Below are positions 37,879 to 46,417 of a DNA stretch of 64,000 bases, in pieces (the first letter of the stretch is position 1; each line of letters begins with the position of its first letter). The DNA comes from Pseudomonas sp. GM21. GTDB lineage: Bacteria > Pseudomonadota > Gammaproteobacteria > Pseudomonadales > Pseudomonadaceae. The notes beneath the pieces are model-generated. The model was not told the DNA's origin and did not search any database. It saw nothing but the letters and a program-made list of their open reading frames with translations. Where the stretch lies: the NCBI RefSeq assembly GCF_000282215.1, contig NZ_AKJS01000142.1, positions 1 to 64,000 of the forward strand, in the 5' to 3' direction. A program made the translations under genes and the position numbers.

Positions 37879-38859
37879 ATGATGATCATAGAAGATAAAT
37901 ATATAAAGTTGTCTATCGTTGTGCCTGTATACCGAAGCGCTACCATTTTGCCGACGCTGGTACAGCAGACACAGGACGCGATGGTTAAAGAGGGGCTTTC
38001 AGGCTCGTTCGAACTCATCCTCGTGAATGACGCAGGCCCCGATAATAGCTGGGCGATCATTCAGTCTCTGGCCGCGACTCATGATTTCATCCGCGGTATC
38101 AACTTACGAAAAAACGCCGGGCAACACAATGCAATCATGGCGGGTCTGAATCACGTTCGCGGCAAATTTGTCGCGATCATGGATGATGATCTCCAGCACC
38201 CTCCCAGCGCGCTCGGAGAAATGGTGCGAGCACTCGAAAATGGCTATGACGTCTGCTACACCCGGTACCTGAATCGGCAGCATGCCAAGTGGAAAAAGGC
38301 AGGCAGTCGCTTCAACGACTATGTCGCTACGATGTTGCTGGACAAGCCTAAAGGCCTTTACCTTTCCTCATTCAAGGCCATGCGGCGAGAGATCGTCGAA
38401 GAGGTCGTCAAGTACGATGGCCCTTATGCCTATATCGACGGCTTGATCCTGGATGTCACACAGTCCATTACAGCCATTGATATCGTCCACCTTGCCCGGC
38501 ACGAAGGTGAAAGTAACTATAACTTTCGCCGTCTGTTATCGCTTTGGCTGAAAATGGCCACAAGCTTCTCGATTTTGCCTTTGAGAATTGCCACCTACCT
38601 CGGTTTTACCCTGGCAGCACTCAGCTTGGTGACCGCTGTTTTTGTGATTGTGGCGAAAGTATTACATCCCGAATATCCTCCGGGATGGGCATCGCTGATC
38701 GCGGTAATGTTATTTATCGGCGGCGTGCAGACTTTATGCATAGGAATGGTGGGTGAATACCTCGGCCGAACCTATTTGAAATTAAACTGCAAACAGCAGT
38801 TTATTATCGGCAGTACTACATGGCAAGGAACGGGATCACATGAACAAACCCGAGTTTGA
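37879..38859 (+). CDS. GtrB/DPM1-like polyprenyl-phosphate glycosyltransferase
   Basis: 326-aa membrane-bound GT2. The N-terminal catalytic domain has LSIVVPVYRSATILP, LVNDAGPDNS and the metal site DDDLQHPP; two C-terminal helices (AAFVIVAKVL-type and MLFIGGVQTLCIGMVGEYLGRTY) are typical of GtrB/ArnC. It should load a sugar onto undecaprenyl phosphate on the cytoplasmic side. Partners for a GtrA-B-C-type branch follow: GtrA (39495) and a large GT-C protein (40002). Confidence 0.87.
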   Translation: MMIIEDKYIKLSIVVPVYRSATILPTLVQQTQDAMVKEGLSGSFELILVNDAGPDNSWAIIQSLAATHDFIRGINLRKNAGQHNAIMAGLNHVRGKFVAIMDDDLQHPPSALGEMVRALENGYDVCYTRYLNRQHAKWKKAGSRFNDYVATMLLDKPKGLYLSSFKAMRREIVEEVVKYDGPYAYIDGLILDVTQSITAIDIVHLARHEGESNYNFRRLLSLWLKMATSFSILPLRIATYLGFTLAALSLVTAVFVIVAKVLHPEYPPGWASLIAVMLFIGGVQTLCIGMVGEYLGRTYLKLNCKQQFIIGSTTWQGTGSHEQTRV

Positions 38860-39514
38860 TAAGTTCGCAGATGAATACAACCAGGTTCTTGGCGAAACCA
38901 TCCCCGACGCGTTGAATGAAGATGTTTACTTTGCCGAGTATAAGATAGCGCTTATGGCCTCCCGCCTGAAAGGCAAAAAGATCACCCGCATCCTCGACTT
39001 TGGTTGTGGCGCTGGCAGAAGTCTGCAGTTCATGAAGAACTATTTCCCGGATAGCGAAATTTGGGGCTATGATGTCTCCCCCGAGTCCTTGAAGGTCGCG
39101 TCGAGTCAATTACCGGAAGCCTTGCTGTTTTCGGACTGGTCGACCCTAGGCGATATTCAATTTGACGCTATCATAGCCGCCAATGTCTTCCATCACATTA
39201 CAGTAGCAGAACGTCTGCCGGCGCTGGTACTTTGCCGAAAGTCACTAAGTGCCGAGGGGCAAATGTTCATGTTTGAACATAACCCTTACAATCCCATGAC
39301 ACGCTGGATTTTTGAACGCTGCCCGTTCGATACCGATGCCGAGATGCTGAATCTCAGCACCGCCCTCGATCTCGCGCGGAAGGCCGGTTATGCCTCAGAG
39401 CAACACTCCTACACATTGTTCTTCCCCAAGCAACTAGCCTTCCTGCGCAAACTTGAACCTTGGCTCAAACGCCTACCATTAGGAGCTCAGTACTATGTCC
39501 AGATGGCGGGCTGA
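38840..39514 (+). CDS. Class I SAM-dependent methyltransferase
   Basis: 224-aa methyltransferase with SAM motif I LDFGCGAGRS, motif II GYDVSPESL and a later FHHI motif. It overlaps the GtrB-like gene by 20 nt and the GtrA-like gene by 20 nt, so translation of the three is coupled. Its target may be the side-branch sugar or the chain end recognised by Wzt. An AAGGAACGGG site precedes the ATG. Confidence 0.85.
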   Translation: MNKPEFDKFADEYNQVLGETIPDALNEDVYFAEYKIALMASRLKGKKITRILDFGCGAGRSLQFMKNYFPDSEIWGYDVSPESLKVASSQLPEALLFSDWSTLGDIQFDAIIAANVFHHITVAERLPALVLCRKSLSAEGQMFMFEHNPYNPMTRWIFERCPFDTDAEMLNLSTALDLARKAGYASEQHSYTLFFPKQLAFLRKLEPWLKRLPLGAQYYVQMAG

Positions 39515-39908
39515 GTCGACATACCTTGGGCGTTATATTGGAAGCGGCGCATTCAACACCTTGGTGGGCTTTGCAGTCATATTCCTGGCAATGTGGGCCG
39601 GCTTCTCGCCTTCCGCCGCCAATATTTCCGGCTATGCCGCAGGGTTTATATTGGGATTTGTATTGTCCAAAAAGATCGTATTTCGTAGCAACGGCAGCTT
39701 CGTAAAAGAAAGCGTACGCTACTTGATTGCGTTCTTGGGCGCATTCGCTTTGAACTTTATTGTTCTGCACATAGCATTGGACAAACTTGAGTTAGCGGCG
39801 GTGCTGGCTCAGATTGTCGCCGCGATCGCTTACACTCTGGCCATGTATGCCTTGACACGCTTTTACGTATTCTCGCCCGTCCTGGCTTCCAAAAGTACCC
39901 GTCAGTAA
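39495..39908 (+). CDS. GtrA-family flippase-like membrane protein
   Basis: 137-aa protein with four membrane helices and the GtrA pattern YLGRYIGSGAFNTLVGF and FILGFVLSKKIVF. In phage serotype-conversion modules GtrA moves the lipid-linked sugar to the periplasm. AGGAGCT precedes the ATG. It is encoded between the GtrB-like and GT-C genes. Confidence 0.85.
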   Translation: MSRWRAESTYLGRYIGSGAFNTLVGFAVIFLAMWAGFSPSAANISGYAAGFILGFVLSKKIVFRSNGSFVKESVRYLIAFLGAFALNFIVLHIALDKLELAAVLAQIVAAIAYTLAMYALTRFYVFSPVLASKSTRQ

Positions 39909-40001
39909 CCGAACTGGACGATCGCCACAGAGCGTAGCAGCTCACCCGCCGCTCCTTGAACGTCAACTTGCACGGTACAAACAAGACAATGGAATTCAAT
40001 A

Positions 40002-42587
40002 ATGTCCAGTAAAAAATCTCTGATAATATCCGCAGTGATTGGAGCTTTGATCCTGGGACCGGTGTCCGTCGCGTTTTACCAAGCGCTGGGCGCGTTACCC
40101 TATAGCGTGCGCATGTTCAGTACCGGCCTCGCCATTACCATCTTCATCCTGGCATTTTTCTTGATCCTCCAACCCTTCCGAGAAATGGGGGCCGTTAAAT
40201 ATTGGTTACTTGGCGCCACGCTCCTGCTTGGATTGGGATTGTACGCCTCATCCGATATTGAAGTTCAGTCTGCGGATGTTGCTCAAGCGCACTACTCAGA
40301 CGGCACGCAAATAGAAGATGTCAAACCCTCCAGCGTAAGCGCTTGGGGCCGCGCGGTCAGTGGCTACAATATGCACCCCGCGTACGGGACAGCAGTCGTT
40401 TTGAATTCCCTGGTAGCCACATTTGCGTCCCACCCCGGCAAGGTCAATCTGCTGTTCGCCAAACCCCCATATGCTTTATTCCAACGCGACGGCACGCCCA
40501 CTGCGAGTGACGGCGTTTCTGTCGAACTCAGTGCCTTTGACGCAAAAGGCAATCTTGGCTATTCACAGACCTTCATGATTTCCCAGGAAAGTTTCCTGAA
40601 AGACAAGTGGATTGAGAAAGCCGTACGGATGGACGCCGGCATTGCTTCAATGAAAGTGACACTGGGATGGGGGCCTCCTGGAAGCACACCTAATTTCGAT
40701 GCCACGATTGTCGGATTCCAGGTTTGGAATTGGCATACCTATGCCGGGTTAATCGGGAAAGTGATGCTCGTGTGCATTGGTTTCTTCGTCGTTGGACTGT
40801 TCCTGGTTCTCAACCTCAACTTTCCTACCAAAGGCTTTGTGGGCAGCCGGCAAACCGCATTCTCGCGGACCCTTTTCTTTTACGTTTTGGTGCTCGCCTG
40901 CGTGGTGCTTCTGGCCTATTGGTCCGAAAGCAAGACTTCATACGTGTTTTACTGGGACTTCCGAAACTACTGGGAAAAAACCGAGTCGCTGTATGAACTT
41001 TTCATAGCAGGCTCGTGGGCACAAGCTATAGGCATGTTCTCGTCTACTTACGCAACGGATTATTCAATGCTGCCGTCGGTGTTGCCGGCACTACTGAGCC
41101 TCGTGACAGGCTACCCAACACGAATCAACTACTCGCTCATCATCACGGTGCTATACGCTGTTCCGGCGTATATCATGGTGGCCTACCTCGCCAAAAGACT
41201 GATTGACGGGAAGCCCCTAACAGGCAATACGCCGCTGCGAAGCGGATGGGTTCTGGCAAGTTTTCCGGTCTTCTTTGGTCTACCCACCTACTTCGGGACA
41301 ACGCTTTACCTGATGCCGGACATCGGTGGCGTCATCCCGTTTGTGGGCGCGTTACTGAGCGCCTCGACCTTGGTCGACGCGATCAGGGTAGAAGAGGATA
41401 AGACGCAGCGCTGGAAGATATCGACGACGCTTTTACGAGCCAGCATCAGCCTTGGCGTACTCTTCAGTCTCATGTTCGTTTTCCGGCGCTGGTATGTATT
41501 TGCTGCCGTTGGGATAGCATGTTCGCTGTTTGTTCTGGTACTGATTGAGATAATTCGCACTCAATCTCGGGGAAGGATAGCATTCCGCGCTATAAGCGCT
41601 GCAGTGCTAATGGCGTTTGCGGCTTTACCTCTGTTATGTTGGGTTCTGTTTGTCTGGTCGCGTGATTTTGGTCGGCATGACTACTCAACTTTGTACGCGG
41701 CTTATCAGTACTCACTAGGTTACGATGTTGAACTTTTCGGAGTCACATTCGGCTTCATTGCCCCTCTACTGTGCGTGGCTGGCGGCGCGCTTTTGTACCG
41801 ACAAAGTAAAGCAAGGTCTCTCCTATTCCTGCTCACTGTATCGACATGTATTGCTTGCGTATTGTTTCTTCACGTGCAAAGTCCGGGAAGACACCACTTT
41901 CTCCTGCTCATGCCCTTGCTGGGTGCATGTCTGGCAGGGCTAATCTTACTGCTTGCTCGTCGCTTTGGCCCTATCGCACCCATTTGCCTGACTCTCCTCC
42001 TCGTAATTGGCAGCACGGTGACGACGCTATCCATAAAAACCAGGTTCGATACCACCGCTTTTGCCTTGGATTGGAAACCACAGCACCAGAAGTATTCTGG
42101 TGGATTTATCGAGCTTTCACAGTGGCTTGAATCATCAGAAAACAAGAATAAGAAATTTTGTTTGATCGCCTCCAGTCCTGCTATTAATCAAGGAGTATTC
42201 GGCCAACTTTGGCAACTAGTGCCGAGCATCCCCAAACACTCCTACGACCAACGCTTGATTCAACTGGGGCAAGTAGACAGTGTCAACGGTCCACCCATGC
42301 CGACTATCAGACAATGCGAAATTTTTCTGGTCGGTGTACCCTTTCAAACACACATGCCTCTTGGTCGGCAATCCACTTTAGAAATTGTTCAAAAAGACAT
42401 GCTCAATGGAACAGGTATCGGTGCAGCTGTTGCACCGACTCCCAAGGTCTTCTCAATGGGCGACGGTATAGAAATGCGCGCGTATCAAACGGTACGAGAC
42501 ATAACCGATGAAGAGTATGCAGACTTGGTCAAGCGCTTTCTGGATGGCAAGGGGGCTGGCTATATCAATCCTGCCGCCAACCTATGA
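40002..42587 (+). CDS. Large polytopic membrane protein, probable GtrC-like glycosyltransferase
   Basis: 861-aa protein. Two N-terminal helices are followed by an extracytoplasmic beta-rich domain of about 160 residues, then about ten further helices and a C-terminal soluble tail. YWDFRNYWEKTESLYELF right after a helix resembles the first acidic loop of GT-C transferases that use lipid-linked donors. By position it would attach the side-branch sugar outside the inner membrane. No exact family is recognised. A strong terminator follows. Confidence 0.7.
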   Translation: MSSKKSLIISAVIGALILGPVSVAFYQALGALPYSVRMFSTGLAITIFILAFFLILQPFREMGAVKYWLLGATLLLGLGLYASSDIEVQSADVAQAHYSDGTQIEDVKPSSVSAWGRAVSGYNMHPAYGTAVVLNSLVATFASHPGKVNLLFAKPPYALFQRDGTPTASDGVSVELSAFDAKGNLGYSQTFMISQESFLKDKWIEKAVRMDAGIASMKVTLGWGPPGSTPNFDATIVGFQVWNWHTYAGLIGKVMLVCIGFFVVGLFLVLNLNFPTKGFVGSRQTAFSRTLFFYVLVLACVVLLAYWSESKTSYVFYWDFRNYWEKTESLYELFIAGSWAQAIGMFSSTYATDYSMLPSVLPALLSLVTGYPTRINYSLIITVLYAVPAYIMVAYLAKRLIDGKPLTGNTPLRSGWVLASFPVFFGLPTYFGTTLYLMPDIGGVIPFVGALLSASTLVDAIRVEEDKTQRWKISTTLLRASISLGVLFSLMFVFRRWYVFAAVGIACSLFVLVLIEIIRTQSRGRIAFRAISAAVLMAFAALPLLCWVLFVWSRDFGRHDYSTLYAAYQYSLGYDVELFGVTFGFIAPLLCVAGGALLYRQSKARSLLFLLTVSTCIACVLFLHVQSPGRHHFLLLMPLLGACLAGLILLLARRFGPIAPICLTLLLVIGSTVTTLSIKTRFDTTAFALDWKPQHQKYSGGFIELSQWLESSENKNKKFCLIASSPAINQGVFGQLWQLVPSIPKHSYDQRLIQLGQVDSVNGPPMPTIRQCEIFLVGVPFQTHMPLGRQSTLEIVQKDMLNGTGIGAAVAPTPKVFSMGDGIEMRAYQTVRDITDEEYADLVKRFLDGKGAGYINPAANL

Positions 42588-42615
42588 ACCAGGTTTACTG
42601 AAGCCCTAAACTCAA

Positions 42616-42659
42616 AAGCCCCCAACCGTACCTGATCCATCTGGTACGGTTGGGGCTTT
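42616..42659. terminator. Bidirectional terminator closing the plus-strand polysaccharide operon
   Basis: AAGCCCCCAACCGTACC pairs with GGTACGGTTGGGGCTT around a 10-nt loop. It lies between convergent genes and has short A/T flanks. Confidence 0.85.
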
Positions 42660-42690
42660 GGCAACTCTGGGTAATGCATGGAGAAACCGA

Positions 42691-44088
42691 CTATATCGAG
42701 TCGGAACCCACGGGCGCGGTGAAAGCTTGAGCGACTTGAATAGCCAATGCACGAGCATGTTGGCGAAGCTCTGGGACAGCGGTGGCCTCCCACAATTGAG
42801 CTTTGAGCATAGGGCCTACGTAACTTAACCACCCTGAGCTTTTCCCTGAGCTATCCACAACCGCGTAGTCTTTACCGACATTGATTCCAAGGTTCAATGC
42901 ATCAGCGCAGATCATTGCCTCTTTCGACAAGTACGAAATAAAGGTATCGGTAATTTTCCTGATGTCTGTGCATGGTCCTGTGCAGTTGATGACTTGATCG
43001 AATTGGCACTCAACAATATTGTCGGTGCCTCTAGTCTTGATTCGTACCGAAACGCATGGCTCTTCAAGGGCGATCGACATAATCCTCCCTGCGATCGATC
43101 TGACATCGGAAGCTGCGAGAGCATCTTGGTAAATCTGAAAAGTCTTTGGCGCCACGCGATGCCGATACACATCCCAATGGGGTTGCACGTGACGCAGGAA
43201 TCGCTTGCGCTCATCAAGTGACAAACCTTCCCACAACTCGGATGTAATGGGCCTAATGGCGGCGACAACTTCCCGCCAGTGCTCCGGAGACCGGGCTATT
43301 TCCCGACGAATCAGTCTCATATAGGACAACACTGACCGCGGAGCGGTTAGAACATCAGCACAAATACTTGTAGAAAATCCCGCGGCTGGCATCCGTTCGC
43401 GGTGAGCCGTAGGCAACAATCCTCGACGCGAAACCATAGTTACTTTGGCATCAGGATGCGATTGACGCAGGGAGATCAAGGTATCGACCGCCGTCAAACC
43501 ACTACCGACCAAGAGAACGCGCGGTGCTTCATGGGAGACCACCTTAGCCGTCGTAGACCATGGGTCTTCTATATAGGCGGAACAGCTATCGAGTTGCTGT
43601 AATCCGTGGGGCCTGACAGGGGAAAAATTGCCGAACGCCAAAACGACGTGATCCGCAACAATTCGCTCCCCTGTATGATTTTCTATTGTCACCCCCGTGC
43701 CAGTTGGCTGGATCGAAAGGACCTCTCCAGTGATGCGCGAGCATTGTACGCTGGACTCCGCTTCGGCCTGGCTTAACAGTTCGCTTAGATAAGCGCCATA
43801 CATCTTCCGGGAAACGAAGCTGCCGGAATGCGTATCAGGGTCGATCCTTTGGCAAAAGGCAAGAAATGAGTCTGGACTATCCACCAGGGCGGACATATTG
43901 CCCGCAGGTACGTTCAGCAAATGATGAGGGCTGTTTGTGCCATAGGCGAGGCCACGCGCCATATTTCCTGATCGATTGACAATGATAAGCTGAGACCCCT
44001 TGGGTGCGCGCTTGAGAAACTCAATGGCTGTCACCGTCCCACTAAAACCTGCACCGATAATGACTAGCCGTTTCACTGAGCATTCCAT
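42691..44088 (-). CDS. FAD/NAD(P)-binding oxidoreductase
   Basis: 465-aa flavoprotein of the FAD-NAD(P)-binding type (YdhS-like). It has the dinucleotide site VIIGAGFSGTVTAIEFLKR, HHLLNVPAGNMSAL, VVLAFGNF and a second GSGLTAVDTLISL. The reaction is unknown. The start is ATG 44088 or GTG 44076; the latter would overlap the cysC stop by 4 nt (GTGA). Tight coupling to cysC suggests a role in sulfur activation or in modifying the same sugar. Confidence 0.78.
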   Translation of the reverse strand: MECSVKRLVIIGAGFSGTVTAIEFLKRAPKGSQLIIVNRSGNMARGLAYGTNSPHHLLNVPAGNMSALVDSPDSFLAFCQRIDPDTHSGSFVSRKMYGAYLSELLSQAEAESSVQCSRITGEVLSIQPTGTGVTIENHTGERIVADHVVLAFGNFSPVRPHGLQQLDSCSAYIEDPWSTTAKVVSHEAPRVLLVGSGLTAVDTLISLRQSHPDAKVTMVSRRGLLPTAHRERMPAAGFSTSICADVLTAPRSVLSYMRLIRREIARSPEHWREVVAAIRPITSELWEGLSLDERKRFLRHVQPHWDVYRHRVAPKTFQIYQDALAASDVRSIAGRIMSIALEEPCVSVRIKTRGTDNIVECQFDQVINCTGPCTDIRKITDTFISYLSKEAMICADALNLGINVGKDYAVVDSSGKSSGWLSYVGPMLKAQLWEATAVPELRQHARALAIQVAQAFTAPVGSDSI

Positions 44089-44666
44089 CGTTCGAAATAG
44101 TCTATGACGATGTCTACACCGCCCTCTATTGAATGATTCAGGGTATCTATTCTTATCTGCGGAGAAGTGGGAGCTTCATAGGGTGAATCAATACCCGTGA
44201 AGTTTTTGATCAAACCCTGCCGCGCCTTGCTATAGAGCCCCTTGGGGTCACGTCGCTCGCATTCGCTGAGCGGTGTATCGAGGTAGACTTCGATAAAGGA
44301 GTCATCTCCGATCACACTGCGCGCGAGGGCGCGATCACGATGGAATGGAGATATGAAAGAGGTGATGACAATGAGTCCGGCATCCAGGAAAAGATTGGCA
44401 ACTTCCGCGACACGCCTGATGTTTTCTTCGCGATCCTGATCTCCGAAACCAAGATCCTTACACAAGCCCATTCTTACGTTATCACCATCCAACAAATAAG
44501 TATGATAACCCTTCGATATGAGTCGTTGTTCAAGCGCATCCGCCAGAGAAGACTTTCCCGAGCCACTGAGACCGGTCAGCCAAATCACTACAGGGCGTTG
44601 ATTTTTTTGCTCGCCACGCACACGACTGGTCGTCGAAATATGTTGACAAGTGATATTATTCTGCAT
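44073..44666 (-). CDS. cysC: Adenylylsulfate (APS) kinase
   Basis: Makes PAPS, the sulfate donor, from APS. The 197-aa stand-alone kinase has P-loop TGLSGSGKSS, DGDNVRMGL, FISPFHRDR and the typical end ECERRDPKGLYSKAR...NFTGIDSPYE. Pseudomonas core genomes normally carry APS kinase fused in cysNC, so this is an extra copy dedicated to the island. The PAPS-type sulfotransferase domain of the 27613 gene is the obvious consumer. The ATG at 44666 follows GGCGAG; an earlier ATG adds 16 unlikely residues. Confidence 0.92.
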   Translation of the reverse strand: MQNNITCQHISTTSRVRGEQKNQRPVVIWLTGLSGSGKSSLADALEQRLISKGYHTYLLDGDNVRMGLCKDLGFGDQDREENIRRVAEVANLFLDAGLIVITSFISPFHRDRALARSVIGDDSFIEVYLDTPLSECERRDPKGLYSKARQGLIKNFTGIDSPYEAPTSPQIRIDTLNHSIEGGVDIVIDYFERWNAQ

Positions 44667-44928
44667 AATTTCTCGCCATTTTGATGTCTTGACCGTTTTC
44701 CAGTGGCGCACCACACCGACTGATGAACGCTCAAAATTTTAGACCGCCCAGCATAGTGTAGCTAGGTCGCGATACCGGATCCTATCTGCAAAAGACCTGC
44801 GTGAGAGCGCTTTCCCATGCCTCTCTCAGGACGCTGTGAAAAGCGAATCCATTGCCCCGGCGAAGCGTCTTTAAGCGCAGCAGCGCCCGCGGGAGTAAAA
44901 ACCATCACACAACCAGGCTTCTGCGTTT

Positions 44929-45436
44929 CTATTGAACCTTACCAGCTCTCAATCGGTAAGCGATGTAGATCAGAGGAGCAAAAGCAATAAAAACTCCACC
45001 CACTACGCTCAACTCGCTTAGCGCAACCAGTATCGAAACAGGCAGCAGGAAAAACACGGTTATTTCCACAACCGCCAGCGTGACCTTTCTATGCCCTACA
45101 CGCTGAGCGGCGTTTTGATAGGCATGAGAACTATGCACCTGATCACCCTGTCACCACGAATCAACCGCCGAGCAAGTGTCCACGTTGCATCGACGACGAA
45201 AACACCAAGTAGAATGATCCAACTCAACAGCAGTTCAGATTTGCTCCACACAGTTTGAAGCGCCAAAACACCCATAACGACACCAAGAAAACCACTCCCC
45301 GCGTCCCCATGAAAATCCGTGCTGGCGGAAAATTCCACCACAGAAATCCCGACACTGCTGCCGCCAACATCAGCGATACCCAGATCAGTTCGATCACTTC
45401 CACAAAACCAGTAAACCAAGCACATCCCTAAGCAGA
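44929..45436 (-). pseudogene. wbpL-like glycosyl-1-phosphate transferase remnant
   Basis: Only the C-terminal half of a WecA/WbpL/MraY-type transferase remains, spread over three frames. ELIWVSLMLAAAVSGF...PPARIFMG breaks at about 45305 (a C-run in the plus strand, one base short). GDAGSGFLGVVMGVLALQT...VDATWTLARRLIRGDRV then breaks at about 45140. HSSHAYQNAAQRVGHRKVTL continues to the stop. The family initiates O-antigen synthesis on undecaprenyl phosphate. With this copy dead, initiation must rely on another chromosomal enzyme. Confidence 0.85.
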
Positions 45437-45438
45437 CG

Positions 45439-46362
45439 CTATTTAGCTTTATTTCCTATCAACGCGACGGCCCAGCAGACACAAAAGAAGAAGACTTTAT
45501 CGCGAACTCGGCGCCGGCATTTCCAGGCGCTGAAGGACAACGTCATTAGTTGCCAACGTCGCAGTGGCAACCAAGCCTGAACGAACGGTTCAGCGCCCAT
45601 CCCCACCAAGCGTGTGATCAACCGAACCTGATTGAACCACCAACCGTCGTGAATGATTTTATAGCGGGAGATAAGCGGGCTCAACCCAGTATTGGCGCCG
45701 ACTTGATTGCTCTCGTGCTGGCGATAGTCCATCGACGGTGCAGGATCGATGTACCAGCGGTGACCATGACTACGGGCAAAAGCGTAGCAGTACCAGTCAT
45801 GCAGGCCAACGTTCTGCAGCTCCTGCCAATTGGCGAGTATTGAGGCCTTCAGTGCCTCTGCCAGCTCTTTGTTCAACACGTAGGTGCAGCCGGGACCTGC
45901 CGCTTCGAACAAAAAGTCCCAGCTGACTTGGGACTGTGCCTTGTCCAGCAAGTGGGTTCTACCATTTGGCCAAAAAGCCGTGACGTTGCTGGAGTAGGCA
46001 TCTACTTGACGGGTTTGAATCGCTCGGGTCGCCCGCTGTAATTTGTTTTCATGCCAGACATCGTCCTGATCGGCAAAGGCGACGAAGTCGTAACCGTCTA
46101 GGTCGAGATCGCGGATCAGTCGGAAGAAGTTGCGAGAAGCGCCGCCGAAGCTACCGGCGGCCGGCAAGACGACAACGCAGGGATGCTGAGCGGCATAGGC
46201 CGCGCACCAAGCTTCGGTACCGTCAGTGGAGGGGTCGATACTGATGTGCACGTTTACGTCGACGACTGATTGGCCGAGGATCGAGGACAACTGCTCCTCG
46301 ATCCACTGCATGCCATTGTGGGCAGCCAGCAAAACCGCAACCTTGGGATGTTTTACTGGCAT
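45439..46362 (-). CDS. Family 2 glycosyltransferase
   Basis: 307-aa GT-A enzyme with VAVLLAAHNGMQWIEEQL, a DPSTDGTE motif, ADQDDVW (metal site), HDWYCYAFA and DYRQHESNQVGAN. It is clearly related to the enzyme at 24230, so the two ends of the cluster carry paralogues. The ATG at 46362 follows AGGATT; the ATG at 46407 would add 15 residues. It is downstream of rmlA on the same strand. Confidence 0.87.
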   Translation of the reverse strand: MPVKHPKVAVLLAAHNGMQWIEEQLSSILGQSVVDVNVHISIDPSTDGTEAWCAAYAAQHPCVVVLPAAGSFGGASRNFFRLIRDLDLDGYDFVAFADQDDVWHENKLQRATRAIQTRQVDAYSSNVTAFWPNGRTHLLDKAQSQVSWDFLFEAAGPGCTYVLNKELAEALKASILANWQELQNVGLHDWYCYAFARSHGHRWYIDPAPSMDYRQHESNQVGANTGLSPLISRYKIIHDGWWFNQVRLITRLVGMGAEPFVQAWLPLRRWQLMTLSFSAWKCRRRVRDKVFFFCVCWAVALIGNKAK

Positions 46363-46417
46363 ACCAATCCTGCTTAAACGGTTCGAATGTTGGCGCCCGG
46401 AAGGCAACGCGATCGAC

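Noticed and set aside
44715..44928. Search for a small gene between cysC and the wbpL remnant
   Set aside because: No start with ribosome site and no recognisable peptide; probably promoter DNA for cysC and degraded sequence.
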